Positions 15,394 through 26,717 of a stretch of DNA of 64,000 bases are shown in pieces. Within the stretch, counting starts at the first letter, position 1. Each line of letters starts with the position of its first letter. The translations under genes and the position numbers were made by a program. The notes under the pieces were generated by a model that saw nothing but the letters and a program-made list of their open reading frames with translations, had not been told where the DNA came from and made no database searches. Source of the stretch: Andreprevotia lacus DSM 23236 (GTDB lineage Bacteria > Pseudomonadota > Gammaproteobacteria > Burkholderiales > Chitinibacteraceae). The stretch lies in the NCBI RefSeq assembly GCF_900176275.1, contig NZ_FWXD01000004.1, positions 124,001 through 188,000 on the forward strand, written 5' to 3'.

Positions 15394-17070
15394 ATGTACG
15401 TTTACGACGAAATCGACCAGCAGATCGTGGATGCGCGTGTGGCGCAGTTCCGTGACCAGACCCGCCGCTACCTCGCCGGTGAACTCACCGAAGACGAATT
15501 CCGCCCGCTGCGCCTGCAGAACGGCCTGTACATACAGCGCCATGCGCCCATGCTGCGTGTGGCCATTCCGTACGGCGAGCTGCACAGCCGCCAGATTCGC
15601 GTGCTGGCCGAGGTTGCCCGCAAGTACGACCGCGATTACGCCCACTTCACCACGCGCCAGAACATCCAGTACAACTGGCCGGCGCTGGAAAACGTGCCGC
15701 AAATCCTGGCCGATCTGGCCACGGTGCAGATGCACGCGGTGCAAACTTCGGGCAACTGCATCCGCAATACCACCAGCGACCAGTTTGCCGGCGTGGCGCA
15801 CGATGAAATCATCGACCCGCGCCCGTGGTGCGAAATCATTCGCCAGTGGAGCACCTTCCACCCGGAATTTGCCCACTTGCCGCGCAAGTTCAAGATTGCC
15901 GTCAATGGTGCAGCCGAAGATCGCTCGGCCATCCTGGTGCACGACATTGGCGTGAACGTGGTGCGCAACGAAGCGGGTGAAACCGGCTTCCAGGTGTATG
16001 TCGGCGGTGGTCTGGGCCGTACGCCCATCATCGGCGCACTGATCAAGCCCTTCCTGCCCAAGGAACACCTGCTGTCCTACTTCGACGCCGTACTGCGTGT
16101 GTATAACCGCTACGGTCGTCGCGACAACAAATACAAGGCGCGCATCAAGATCCTGGTGAAGGCGATGACGCCGGAAGCCTTTGCCGCCAAGGTTGAAGAA
16201 GAATGGGCTTTCCTGAAGGATGGTCCGCAAACACTGACCCAGGCCGAAATCGACCGTGTGGCTGCGTTCTTTGTCGATCCGGCTTATGAAGCGCTGCCGG
16301 GCGACGATGCCGCATTCCTGGCCGCCAAGGCCAGCAACCCGGCGTTTGCGCGCTGGGTGGAGCGCAATGTATTCGGCCACAAGAAGCCGGGCTACGCCTG
16401 TGTGACCTTGTCGCTGAAGGCACGCGGCATTGCGCCGGGCGATGCCAGCGACAAGCAACTGGACGACGTGGCCGATCTGGCCGACAAATTCAGCTTCAGC
16501 GAAGTACGCGTCTCGCACGACCAGAACCTGATCCTGCCGTATGTGAAGCAAGCCGATCTGTTCGCGGTGTGGGAAGAAGCCAAGCGCATCGGCTTTGCCA
16601 CGCCTAACGTGGGCCTGCTCACCGACGTGATCTGCTGCCCCGGCGGCGATTTCTGCTCGCTGGCCAATGCCAAGTCCATTCCCATCGCGCTGGCGATCGA
16701 AGAGCGTTTCGACAACCTCGATTACCTGCACGATCTGGGTGAGATTGAGCTCAATATGTCCGGCTGCATGAACGCCTGCGGTCACCACCATATCGGCAAT
16801 ATCGGCATCCTTGGCGTCGATAAAAACGGCTCCGAGTGGTACCAGGTGTCGCTGGGCGGTCGCCAGGGCGATGCTGCATCCATTGGCAAGGTGATTGGAC
16901 CGTCGTTCGCGCAGGACGACATGCCGGATGTGATCGAGAAGATCATCAACGTCTTCGTGGAAAACCGCCACGGCGACGAGCGCTTTATCGAAGTGTTCGA
17001 CCGCATCGGCATGGACCCGTTCAAGGCCAAGGTTTACCCGGGCAAGGTTGTCGCCAAGGAGGCCGTGTAA
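15394..17070 (+). CDS. cysI: Sulfite/nitrite reductase hemoprotein subunit
   Basis: A 558-residue siroheme and [4Fe-4S] reductase, probably assimilatory sulfite reductase (sulfite to sulfide for cysteine synthesis). The cluster ligands are Cys415-x5-Cys421 (CCPGGDFC) and Cys458-x3-Cys462 (SGCMNACGHHH). The siroheme-binding segment with FTTRQNIQY is near residue 90. A two-domain repeat with ferredoxin-like half-domains is as expected. The stop overlaps the start of the DUF934 gene (TAATG), so the two are translationally coupled. A nitrite reductase cannot be fully excluded, but the DUF934 partner favours sulfur assimilation. No cysD/N/H genes are adjacent. Confidence 0.92.
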   Translation: MYVYDEIDQQIVDARVAQFRDQTRRYLAGELTEDEFRPLRLQNGLYIQRHAPMLRVAIPYGELHSRQIRVLAEVARKYDRDYAHFTTRQNIQYNWPALENVPQILADLATVQMHAVQTSGNCIRNTTSDQFAGVAHDEIIDPRPWCEIIRQWSTFHPEFAHLPRKFKIAVNGAAEDRSAILVHDIGVNVVRNEAGETGFQVYVGGGLGRTPIIGALIKPFLPKEHLLSYFDAVLRVYNRYGRRDNKYKARIKILVKAMTPEAFAAKVEEEWAFLKDGPQTLTQAEIDRVAAFFVDPAYEALPGDDAAFLAAKASNPAFARWVERNVFGHKKPGYACVTLSLKARGIAPGDASDKQLDDVADLADKFSFSEVRVSHDQNLILPYVKQADLFAVWEEAKRIGFATPNVGLLTDVICCPGGDFCSLANAKSIPIALAIEERFDNLDYLHDLGEIELNMSGCMNACGHHHIGNIGILGVDKNGSEWYQVSLGGRQGDAASIGKVIGPSFAQDDMPDVIEKIINVFVENRHGDERFIEVFDRIGMDPFKAKVYPGKVVAKEAV

Positions 17071-17576
17071 TGAGCCAGATCATCGTTGATCGCCAGATCG
17101 TGGAAGACAGCACCCAGCTGCTGCGCCTGAATGAAGACGGCAGCTTTGCCGATGTGCCGGCCACCGGCCCGGTGCTGGTGCCGCTCAAGCAGTATCTGGC
17201 GCAGAAGGAAGCACTCAGGGCGCGTGGCGACGTGGGCGTGTGGTTTGCCCCGGACGACGAGCCGGAAGACCTCGGTGCCGACGCGCAAGCGCTGGCGGTG
17301 ATCGCCGTCGAATTCCCGGCGTTTACCGACGGCCGTGGTTTCTCGATTGGCCGCCTGCTGCGCGAGCGCTACGGCTATACCGGCCAGCTGCGTGCCTTCG
17401 GCGATGTGTTCAAGGACACAATCAATTATCTGTATCGCTGTGGTTTCAATGCCTTTGCCGTGCGTGCCGACAAGGATATCGCCGAAGCTGCCAAGGGTCT
17501 GGACGACTTTACCGAGTTCTATCAGGCCAGCGTACAGCAACCGGTGCCGCTGTTCCGCCGCCGCACACTGGCTTGA
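17070..17576 (+). CDS. DUF934 protein, sulfur-assimilation accessory
   Basis: A 168-residue soluble protein of the DUF934 family, which is found beside cysI/cysH in many proteobacteria. The conserved core runs from about residue 75 to 150, with FPAFTDGRGFSIGRLLRERY and LRAFGDVFKDTINYLYRCGF. Its biochemical role is not established; an electron-transfer or assembly role for sulfite reductase is often assumed. It starts within the cysI stop codon (1-nt overlap), and a strong terminator follows, so cysI-DUF934 is a complete two-gene operon end. Confidence 0.9.
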   Translation: MSQIIVDRQIVEDSTQLLRLNEDGSFADVPATGPVLVPLKQYLAQKEALRARGDVGVWFAPDDEPEDLGADAQALAVIAVEFPAFTDGRGFSIGRLLRERYGYTGQLRAFGDVFKDTINYLYRCGFNAFAVRADKDIAEAAKGLDDFTEFYQASVQQPVPLFRRRTLA

Positions 17577-17632
17577 GTTGTCAGTTGCATCCCGCCAGTT
17601 CGGCGAGGATGCAGACTGATCCCGCCAGATAG

Positions 17633-17659
17633 ACCGCCCTCAGGGGCGGTTTTTATTTT
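17633..17659 (+). terminator. Rho-independent terminator after cysI-DUF934
   Basis: ACCGCCC-TCAG-GGGCGGT is a perfect 7-bp hairpin followed directly by TTTTATTTT. Confidence 0.88.
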
Positions 17660-17861
17660 CTGACTAATTTGGTCAGTAAAATACTTTCAGTCTATATCAA
17701 AGCCGAAACCAAACTTCTTGTGCAAAACCAGTGCTGGCGCCGTTTGCCTGCGTGTCAAGCCTGGATGTGGCGGCAGGGCAGTTGTTGCATCGCAACAGAA
17801 AGCGCAAATATTCATCTTCGCGTTTTAAACGCTTTATACTCGCGATTCCTTTTCCTTACGG

Positions 17862-18605
17862 ATGGCGCGGGAAGTGGTCAAACTGGCGAAATGCTCGCTG
17901 ATGCTGATGGCGCTGGGCTGTTTTGAAGTGGCGGGGGCCGGCACGCTGCGTTTTTCTGTCACCGAATCATGGAGCATGCCGCTGGGGCGCTTCGTGCAGG
18001 GGCGCCTGGTCGAGGGCATCATGTTTGACCTGATGCAGGCGATTGCCCAAAACGCCGGCAGCAAGCCCGAATTCGTCGTCTTGCCGCGCAAGCGCATTGA
18101 TGCTGCGTTCCAGCAGAACCTGGCCGACGTGCGTTGCTATGTCAGCCGCAACTGGGTGGCCAAGCCGGACAGCTATCTGTGGAGCGGGCCACTGTTCAGC
18201 AACGAAGACCTCATCGTGAGCTTCCAGCAACGCAAGCCCGTGCCAACGCTGTCGTCGTTCAACGGTGCGCATGTCGGTACGGTGCTGGGCTATGTCTATC
18301 CGCCGCTGGACGAGGCGTTTGCTTCGGGCGCGCTGGTGCGCGACGATGCCGCCGATGAGCTGACTGCGGCGCGCAAGGCCAAGTACGGCCGCACCGATCT
18401 GGTCATCATGCACCGCCTGATGATGGACTGGCTGCGCAAGGTCGAGCCGCTGCCCGCCATCACCATCATTTATCCGGTACAGCGCTTCGACGTCGAATGC
18501 GGCGTGAGCAAGCGCAGCCAGCTGGACCCGCTGCAGGTACAGGGCGCCATCGAGAGCCTGCGCCGCAGCGGCGAGATCGAGCGCATCCTGCAGCGCTACC
18601 GGTGA
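17862..18605 (+). CDS. Periplasmic solute-binding-like protein (transporter substrate-binding domain)
   Basis: A 247-residue protein with an N-terminal hydrophobic stretch (KCSLMLMALGCFEVAGAG) that looks like a signal peptide cleaved near residue 27. It then has the family-3 substrate-binding fold pattern: TLRFSVTESWSMPLGR, a VEGIMFDLMQAIAQ helix and a C-terminal IESLRRSGEIERIL helix. No permease or ATPase genes are adjacent, so it may be an orphan binding protein, as seen in many proteobacteria that use such domains in sensing. Ligand unknown. No strong ribosome-binding site is visible. Confidence 0.7.
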   Translation: MAREVVKLAKCSLMLMALGCFEVAGAGTLRFSVTESWSMPLGRFVQGRLVEGIMFDLMQAIAQNAGSKPEFVVLPRKRIDAAFQQNLADVRCYVSRNWVAKPDSYLWSGPLFSNEDLIVSFQQRKPVPTLSSFNGAHVGTVLGYVYPPLDEAFASGALVRDDAADELTAARKAKYGRTDLVIMHRLMMDWLRKVEPLPAITIIYPVQRFDVECGVSKRSQLDPLQVQGAIESLRRSGEIERILQRYR

Positions 18606-18679
18606 TGGCCGGGCGCTGATCCGGCTACCGCAGCGCTTGCGGGCGCTACCTGCATGGCGTTCTGCCTGGCGCAGGCAGC

Positions 18680-18702
18680 AAAAAGGGCGTCCGAAGACGC
18701 CC
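18680..18702 (-). terminator. Rho-independent terminator of the chitinase gene
   Basis: On the minus strand GGGCGTC-TTCG-GACGCCC is followed by TTTTT. A TTCG tetraloop stem with a T-run is a strong terminator. Confidence 0.85.
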
Positions 18703-18741
18703 GCAAGGTCGGTATACCCAACTACACGACACCGATGATGC

Positions 18742-18761
18742 GCCGGGGCGTGCGCCCCGGC
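18742..18761. repeat. Hairpin just past the chitinase stop
   Basis: GCCGGGGC-GTGC-GCCCCGGC is a perfect 8-bp stem 8 bp beyond the chitinase stop. No T-run is present. It may stabilise the mRNA 3' end upstream of the true terminator at 18680. Confidence 0.55.
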
Positions 18762-18769
18762 TGCATGTG

Positions 18770-20593
18770 TTACTTCAGGGTGATGCCCCAGTTGTCCTGC
18801 ACGCACTTCACGTAGTTGCCTTCCATCAGCGCGTTGTACGGGGTCTGGTAGCTCACCAGCTGGCACTGGTTGTCGCCGCCGACGTTCCAGTTCTTTTCCC
18901 AGTAGATGTTGTAGGCGGCCGAGCTGCCGGCGTCGAAACGCTTCATGGTGGCGCAGCTCAGTTGCTCCTTGCTGTAGTCCCAGCCCAGATCGGCAGCAAA
19001 CTGCTTGTAGTAGTCGATGCGGTTCTGCGCTGCCTGCTTCTCGGTCCCCAGTCCGCACTCGGCGTTGATGATCTGGATCGTCGTGGCAAAGTTGTTGCCG
19101 GCACCGTTGGCAACGTCCACCTGGTTCGGTACCCAGGTGCCGTCGATCACTTGCAGCATGGACGGCTTGGGCGGTTGCGGGTAGACGAAGAAGAACGTGG
19201 CCGAGGCCAGGTTCAGCCAGGTGCTGGCCACCAGGTCCGGGTTGTTCAGCAGCACGAACTGGTCACCGTTGTTCATGGCTTGCGAGAACGGGCCGTAGTT
19301 GTAGTTGTACGACAGCTGCTTGGCGCCACGGCCGAAGTACTTTTTCCACGAACCGTCGGCGTTCTTGCCGCAGGTCCATACCTTGTTGAACACCGGATCG
19401 GCGCATTCTGTGTTGTAACCGCAGCCGGCGCCGGTTTCGTCGCAACCCATTTCACGCAGATACTTCAGGCCCTGACGCCATTGCGGGGTGGCAATGTTGG
19501 CGTTGTGGTCACCGGTTTCCTGGGCAAAGTGCGCGAACATGGTGGCGAGCGAGTGACGGCAGATGGCGTCGGCATCGCGGCCATCCTTGTAGTCATCGCA
19601 CACGGCCGGGAACTTGGCCACGGCTTGCAGGAAGCGCTGGTAGCTGTAGCTGGTGTCGCGGATTTCGAAGTAGTAGTTCCACTTCGCTTCCGGCAGCAGG
19701 CGTTCAACGCGCTTCACGTTGATCGGGTTGGCGGTATTGCCCGCTGCAACCTTCTCGACGTCTGCATTCGGCAGCGTGCGGATGGTGGCCTTGATGCTGC
19801 GGAAGAAATCGTTGTTGGTCAGCTCGGCTTCGCGGGCCAGTGCCTGTTGCAGCGTGGGCGGGCCGGAAGGCACCGGGGTAGTGGTCGGAACCGGCGTGCC
19901 GCCGATGCCACCCGTGCCACCGTTGCTGCAGCTGCCTGCATCAACCCATACGCCGCCTTGGGACGGGTCATTGCCCTGTGTCCACCACTTGGCGGTGTAG
20001 TTGTGACCTTGGTAGCTGGCGCTGTTGCCGCCGTTGTAAATGGCACCGGCGCTCCAGGCCGTTGCACACGGCGTACCGCTCGGGGTGCCGGTGGGTGTTG
20101 CTGTCGGGGCGGTGGTCGGCGCAGTCGTGGGGACCGGGGTAGCGGTCGGCACCGGGGTGCTGGTCGGCTTGGGTGTGGCGGTCGGTGCGGTGGTCGGCAC
20201 CGGCGTGGATGTCGGAGCGACGGTGGGCTTGCTGGTCGGCACCGGGGTAGCGGTGGGGACGGGCGTGCTCGTCGGCTTGGTCGTCGGAACCGGAGTTGCC
20301 GTCGGCTTGCTGGTCGGAACCGGTGTCGCGGTGGGCGCGGTGGTGGGCTTGGTGGTCGGTGTCGGCGTCGGGCTGGCGGTGCCTACCACTTTCCACAGTG
20401 TCGGCGTGCCGGCGGGGTTCCAGTTGGCGCCCACGTAGGCGGTGTGCGTGACCAGCGCCTGATAGGTGCTGCCGTTGTAGTCAACTTGCGTGCCGGCGGT
20501 GTAGGTGCTGCCTTCCTGCCAGGTCGGGGCGGCGTATGCGCTGGCTGCAAGCAGCCCTGCCGCGAGCCACAGGGCGAACGGTTTCTTCGACAT
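18770..20593 (-). CDS. Secreted GH19 chitinase with two chitin-binding modules
   Basis: A 607-residue modular enzyme. It has a signal peptide at about 1-21, a CBM5/12-type chitin-binding module at 22-70 ([17 protein letters not shown]), a long Thr/Pro linker at 73-175, a second CBM5/12-like module at 176-224 and a GH19 catalytic domain from about 250 to the end. The catalytic Glu is in AHFAQETG (Glu359), and [16 protein letters not shown] at 419-434 is the GH19 signature. It hydrolyses chitin with inversion. Two starts are possible; the ATG at 20593 has GGAG at good spacing, and 20608 would add five residues. Its N-terminal module is nearly a copy of that of the divergent chitosanase. Confidence 0.93.
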   Translation of the reverse strand: MSKKPFALWLAAGLLAASAYAAPTWQEGSTYTAGTQVDYNGSTYQALVTHTAYVGANWNPAGTPTLWKVVGTASPTPTPTTKPTTAPTATPVPTSKPTATPVPTTKPTSTPVPTATPVPTSKPTVAPTSTPVPTTAPTATPKPTSTPVPTATPVPTTAPTTAPTATPTGTPSGTPCATAWSAGAIYNGGNSASYQGHNYTAKWWTQGNDPSQGGVWVDAGSCSNGGTGGIGGTPVPTTTPVPSGPPTLQQALAREAELTNNDFFRSIKATIRTLPNADVEKVAAGNTANPINVKRVERLLPEAKWNYYFEIRDTSYSYQRFLQAVAKFPAVCDDYKDGRDADAICRHSLATMFAHFAQETGDHNANIATPQWRQGLKYLREMGCDETGAGCGYNTECADPVFNKVWTCGKNADGSWKKYFGRGAKQLSYNYNYGPFSQAMNNGDQFVLLNNPDLVASTWLNLASATFFFVYPQPPKPSMLQVIDGTWVPNQVDVANGAGNNFATTIQIINAECGLGTEKQAAQNRIDYYKQFAADLGWDYSKEQLSCATMKRFDAGSSAAYNIYWEKNWNVGGDNQCQLVSYQTPYNALMEGNYVKCVQDNWGITLK

Positions 20594-20704
20594 TTCCTTC
20601 TCCATCATCCTTGTTTTTACGCCCGGGTGGACACTCCGCGCGTTGTAAGGCGGATGGTGGACGAGTGCTTACAGTTCGTCAAACGGTTTGTGTGACAAAA
20701 ATCG

Positions 20705-20723
20705 TTAAGAATCAATAATATAT
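20705..20723 (-). promoter_or_regulatory. Shared motif, chitinase side
   Basis: Read toward the chitinase gene this is ATATATTATTGATTCTTAA, about 112-130 bp before the start. Its core TATTGATTCTTAA matches the chitosanase-side motif at 12 of 13 positions. It overlaps the AATATAT dyad at 20717-20732. Confidence 0.5.
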
Positions 20724-21114
20724 GAATATATTCTAATGTTGCGGTGCGCGAAGGTGCACTGGCCAAAACCGCCATGAAACCAAAATGGTGCATGAATTCA
20801 GGGGCTTAACTTGCCGGTTTTTGACTTGGTATGTTTTCAAAACGGACACATTGCGGCTATCCCTGATCTGCTGTTTTTTGCTCAAATCTGGCCGGATTTA
20901 GACAAAAAATTCGGCGCGCTGCGTTCTTGCATGTGCGTGAGCCGATGCATGCGGGCGGCCCTCGCAGGCGCATGGCGCCGCAGTAAAAGTGCCGCCGATC
21001 ACGCTGCGCACGAGGATTACCGGGCGCGGAGTTGGCACACCAGCCCAGGAGTCCCCCTCATTGCCGCCACAAACCACGCGTGGCCGTGAAAAGAAAAGCG
21101 ACCATCTTTTAGTC

Positions 21115-21133
21115 TTAATATATTGATTATTAA
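21115..21133 (+). promoter_or_regulatory. Shared motif, chitosanase side
   Basis: TTAATATATTGATTATTAA on the plus strand, about 165-183 bp before the chitosanase start. The core TATTGATTATTAA is oriented toward its gene, as is the copy on the chitinase side. Confidence 0.5.
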
Positions 21134-21297
21134 ATGATTTATTGCTGATTCTTGCCGTGGCCGTGAAACGCATCGTTGCGGGGGCTGGGCGCTGCGCCCT
21201 GCGCGCGCAAAGATGGGCGCAGCGTTGCCGGTGCCTCATGGCCTGGCGGCGCTTTTCATAACCAAAAATCCGGGCGAACACCCAGGATGGAGAATTC

Positions 21298-22476
21298 ATG
21301 ATGAAGAAGCGTACATCCCGCACGCTGCAATCGCTGCTGGGCCTCGTGCTGGGCTGCGGCCTGCTGGCCAGCGTGGCTATGGCCGCGCCGACCTGGCAGG
21401 AAGGCAATACCTATACTGCCGGCACGGTCGTGACCTATAACGGCCAGGACTACAAGGCGCTGGTCACCCATACCGCCTATGTCGGCGCTAACTGGAACCC
21501 GGCGGCTACCCCGAGCCTGTGGTCGCCGCAGGGCACCAGCAGTGCTACGCCGGTGCCAACCTTGGCCCCGACCGTGACCCCGCGCCCGACCACGGCCCCG
21601 ACAAGCAAGCCCACCACCGCGCCGACGGCCACCCCCAAGCCCAGCGCAACACCGGTGCCGACCAGCACCCCGGCCACGCCGACGCCGCGCCCCACTGCCA
21701 CTCCAGTGCCGGCAACACCGACGCCGCGCCCGACCTCGACGCCGGTGCCGGTTACCCCGACACCCAAGCCGAGCAGCGTGGGCCTGGATGACCCGGCCAA
21801 GAAGGAAATCGCCATGCAGCTGGTCTCCAGCGCCGAGAATTCGTCGCTGAACTGGCGCGCCCAGTACAGCTATATCGAGGATATCGGTGATGGCCGCGGC
21901 TATACCGCCGGCATCATCGGTTTCTGCTCGGGCACCGGCGACATGCTGGAGCTGGTCGACGCCTACACCAACCAGTATCCGGGCAATGTGCTGGCCAAAT
22001 ACCTGCCGGCACTGCGTTCGGTGAACAACAGTGCATCACACGCCGGTCTGGACCCGAACTTCACCAAGGACTGGAAAACCGCAGCTGCCGATCCGCACTT
22101 CCAGAGCGCGCAGGACTACGAGCGCGACACCGTCTACTTCAACCCGGCCGTGCAACTGGCCAAGCAGGACGGCCTGCACGCACTGGGCCAGTTCGCCTAC
22201 TACGACGCTGCCGTGGTGCACGGCTTCGACGGCCTGCAGAGCGTGCGCAAGGCAGCCCTGAAGAAAGCATCGACGCCGACGCAGGGCGGGGCGGAAGTGA
22301 CCTATCTGCAAGCCTTTCTCGACGCCCGCGTGGTGGAAATGAAGAAGGAAGCGGCGCATGAGGATGTCAGCCGCATCGAAACCGCACAGCGCGTGTTCCT
22401 GAACAACGGCAATCTGGACCTGAATACGCCGCTGTACTGGAAGGTGTACGGGGATTCGTACCAGATCCTGCAATAA
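21298..22476 (+). CDS. Secreted GH46 chitosanase with chitin-binding module
   Basis: A 392-residue enzyme. It has a signal peptide at about 1-29, a CBM5/12-type module at 30-78 (WQEGNTYTAGTVVTYNG), a Pro/Thr linker at 82-160 and a GH46 endo-chitosanase domain at about 164-392. The general acid Glu180 (SSAENSSLNW) and nucleophile-activating Asp198 (IEDIGDGRGYTAGI) are in place, as in the Streptomyces GH46 enzymes. It cleaves partly deacetylated chitin. GGAG lies 5 nt before the ATG. It shares its binding module and linker style with the divergent chitinase, so the two enzymes probably act together on chitin/chitosan. Confidence 0.95.
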   Translation: MMKKRTSRTLQSLLGLVLGCGLLASVAMAAPTWQEGNTYTAGTVVTYNGQDYKALVTHTAYVGANWNPAATPSLWSPQGTSSATPVPTLAPTVTPRPTTAPTSKPTTAPTATPKPSATPVPTSTPATPTPRPTATPVPATPTPRPTSTPVPVTPTPKPSSVGLDDPAKKEIAMQLVSSAENSSLNWRAQYSYIEDIGDGRGYTAGIIGFCSGTGDMLELVDAYTNQYPGNVLAKYLPALRSVNNSASHAGLDPNFTKDWKTAAADPHFQSAQDYERDTVYFNPAVQLAKQDGLHALGQFAYYDAAVVHGFDGLQSVRKAALKKASTPTQGGAEVTYLQAFLDARVVEMKKEAAHEDVSRIETAQRVFLNNGNLDLNTPLYWKVYGDSYQILQ

Positions 22477-22488
22477 GTACGGTTAGGC

Positions 22489-22518
22489 AAAGCGTGCGGA
22501 TTGCCTTCCGCACGCTTT
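22489..22518 (+). terminator. Bidirectional terminator between chitosanase and exporter genes
   Basis: AAAGCGTGCGGA and TCCGCACGCTTT form perfect 12-bp arms around TTGCCT. A/T-rich arm ends allow it to serve both convergent genes. Confidence 0.8.
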
Positions 22519-22529
22519 GTCATCTCGGC

Positions 22530-22988
22530 TCACCCCGCCTTGCCGAGATGGGGTCGCAGCAGCAGCGGTGCCGCAATGCCAAAGCTCAGCGCCAGCAAAA
22601 TCATCGCCGCCTTCACCGCGCTGATGCCCGCGGTGGCAATCAGCGCTGCACCGTTGCCGTCGGCCGGCAGCACGGCAATGCCCAGCAATGCCTGCACCGA
22701 TTCATACATGAACTTGCCCGGCACCAGCGGAATGGCGGCGCTGATGGCGTAAATGGCGGGTGGGTCGCCCTGCCGGCCGGCCCACAGATCGGCCAGCAGA
22801 CCGATGACAACGGCGGCGATCAGGGTGCCGAGCACCACGTCGCCATGCAGGGCCAGCACACCGCTACGGGCGGCATGGCCGATGATGGCCAGTATGCCGC
22901 AAGCCACGATGGTGCGTGGCGGTACATTGAACAGTAGGGCAAAGCCCAGTGCGGCCGGTGCGGCCCAGAGTTCGGTCAACCAGTGCAT
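22530..22988 (-). CDS. ThrE-type exporter, small membrane subunit
   Basis: A 152-residue membrane protein with about four or five hydrophobic segments and the conserved segment ISAAIPLVPGKFMYES, typical of the C-terminal (DUF3815) half of threonine/serine exporter ThrE. The partner half is encoded just upstream with a 14-nt gap, and GGAGG precedes the start. The alternative ATG three bases upstream (22991) is possible. The two proteins probably assemble into one exporter for Thr/Ser or a related small metabolite; substrate is inferred from family. Confidence 0.82.
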   Translation of the reverse strand: MHWLTELWAAPAALGFALLFNVPPRTIVACGILAIIGHAARSGVLALHGDVVLGTLIAAVVIGLLADLWAGRQGDPPAIYAISAAIPLVPGKFMYESVQALLGIAVLPADGNGAALIATAGISAVKAAMILLALSFGIAAPLLLRPHLGKAG

Positions 22989-23002
22989 CATGCCTCCTTG
23001 GC

Positions 23003-23839
23003 CTACAAGCCGATCATGCGCAGCGCCAGGCTCATACCCAGCGCGATGCCGAATACCACCACCGCACTCAGCGTCAGCCGCACCATGCCGTTCAGGTAGT
23101 TGGCGTTCAACAGGTCGCTGGCGGCATTGATCAACGGCACGCCGGGAATCAAGAACAGCACCGATGCAGCCAGCGCCGCACTGGGCGTGGCGCTCAGGCC
23201 GCGCAGCGCGCCGGTCAGCAATAGCGCCACAAAGCTGGCCACGGTGGCAAACACCGCCGGGCTGAAGTGGCGCCGCGCCAGCCAGGTTTTCACCGCGCTG
23301 CCGCAGGCCGCGCCCAGCGTGGTGATGGCGATGGCCACCGGGTCGCCGCCGAACAGCGCGGCAAAGCCGCCGCAGGCCAGCCCCACCATACCGACCACCA
23401 ATGGCAGCGGGTAATGCGGGCAGGGGGTAGCCAGTGCCGCCAGTGCGTCCTCTGCGCCGGCCAGCGTCAGGGCATGGTCTTCCAGCTGGCGCACCCAGCG
23501 CGTCAGCGCGCACAGCAGCGCAAAATCGGCCCCCAGATGCGGTGCCTTGCGCATGGCGGTTTCGCTCTGATTGCCCACCGTGATGGTGATGCCCACATTG
23601 GTGGACGAAATCAGCACGTCCACGCGCTCTGCCCCCAGGCAGCGGGCCACACGCTGCATCAGCAGCGAGGTGGCATGCGTGGCCGAGCCGGATTGGTGCG
23701 CCAGCAGGCCGGCTTGCAGCGCCAGATTGAGCACGCGCGACAATGCCATGCTGGCGGTGGCTTCGATGGCCGGCGGGGCGGGGCAGGGGCTGGGGGCCGG
23801 GGTCAGGTCATTCGGGACAGGCGGGGCGAGCCGGTTCAT
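23003..23839 (-). CDS. ThrE-type exporter, large subunit (DUF1212 family)
   Basis: A 278-residue protein. It has a soluble N-terminal domain of about 120 residues (RVLNLALQAGLLAHQSGSAT, VGNQSETAMRKAPHLGADFA) and then about five TM segments starting with YPLPLVVGMVGLACGGFAAL. This is the N-terminal half of split ThrE exporters. The frame opens seven codons upstream (23860), but the ATG at 23839 has AAGGA at 5 nt and is preferred. It is operonic with the small subunit. Confidence 0.83.
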   Translation of the reverse strand: MNRLAPPVPNDLTPAPSPCPAPPAIEATASMALSRVLNLALQAGLLAHQSGSATHATSLLMQRVARCLGAERVDVLISSTNVGITITVGNQSETAMRKAPHLGADFALLCALTRWVRQLEDHALTLAGAEDALAALATPCPHYPLPLVVGMVGLACGGFAALFGGDPVAIAITTLGAACGSAVKTWLARRHFSPAVFATVASFVALLLTGALRGLSATPSAALAASVLFLIPGVPLINAASDLLNANYLNGMVRLTLSAVVVFGIALGMSLALRMIGL

Positions 23840-23931
23840 GGTGTCCTTGTGTGGCGGCATATTCGGCGACCGGAAGCCGGTGCGCTGCGCGCAGCAGCCA
23901 GAGCGGCCGATTTCCGGGCGTGCAATTGAAA

Positions 23932-23953
23932 ACCCCCGGTCAGGGCCGGGGGT
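23932..23953 (-). terminator. Rho-independent terminator of adhE
   Basis: On the minus strand ACCCCCGG and CCGGGGGT flank a short loop, followed by TTTCAATT. It lies 7 bp after the adhE stop. Confidence 0.78.
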
Positions 23954-23959
23954 GTAGGG

Positions 23960-26602
<2,643 letters not shown>

Positions 26603-26635
26603 TTCGGTTTCTCCAGTGGTCCGCGTTCAGGCTCA

Positions 26636-26641
26636 GATTAA
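26636..26641 (-). promoter_or_regulatory. -10-like element of adhE
   Basis: TTAATC on the minus strand. A start site about 7 bp downstream would put the FNR box centre near -41, the class II activator position. No -35 element is needed in that arrangement. Confidence 0.45.
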
Positions 26642-26662
26642 GGCCGCAGCGGGGTAGCGGGG

Positions 26663-26676
26663 TTGATCCACATCAA
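26663..26676 (-). promoter_or_regulatory. FNR/ANR box upstream of adhE
   Basis: TTGATCCACATCAA is a perfect match to the FNR-family consensus TTGAT-N4-ATCAA. Confidence 0.85.
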
Positions 26677-26717
26677 GCGTTGGGGTGGTACTTGTGCCAA
26701 TGCTTTGTTGCACTGCA

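Larger units (their letters stand above)
20594..21297. promoter_or_regulatory. Divergent chitinase/chitosanase control region
   Basis: These 704 bp hold no credible gene but contain several AT-rich islands in GC-rich DNA. They include a matching motif near each gene (20705-20723 and 21115-21133), a perfect AATATAT-GA-ATATATT dyad at 20717-20732, a GTTTTCAAAAC palindrome near 20832 and two copies of GTGGCCGTGAAA near 21080 and 21157. Such a long shared region suggests co-regulation of both enzymes by chito-oligosaccharides. Confidence 0.55.
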
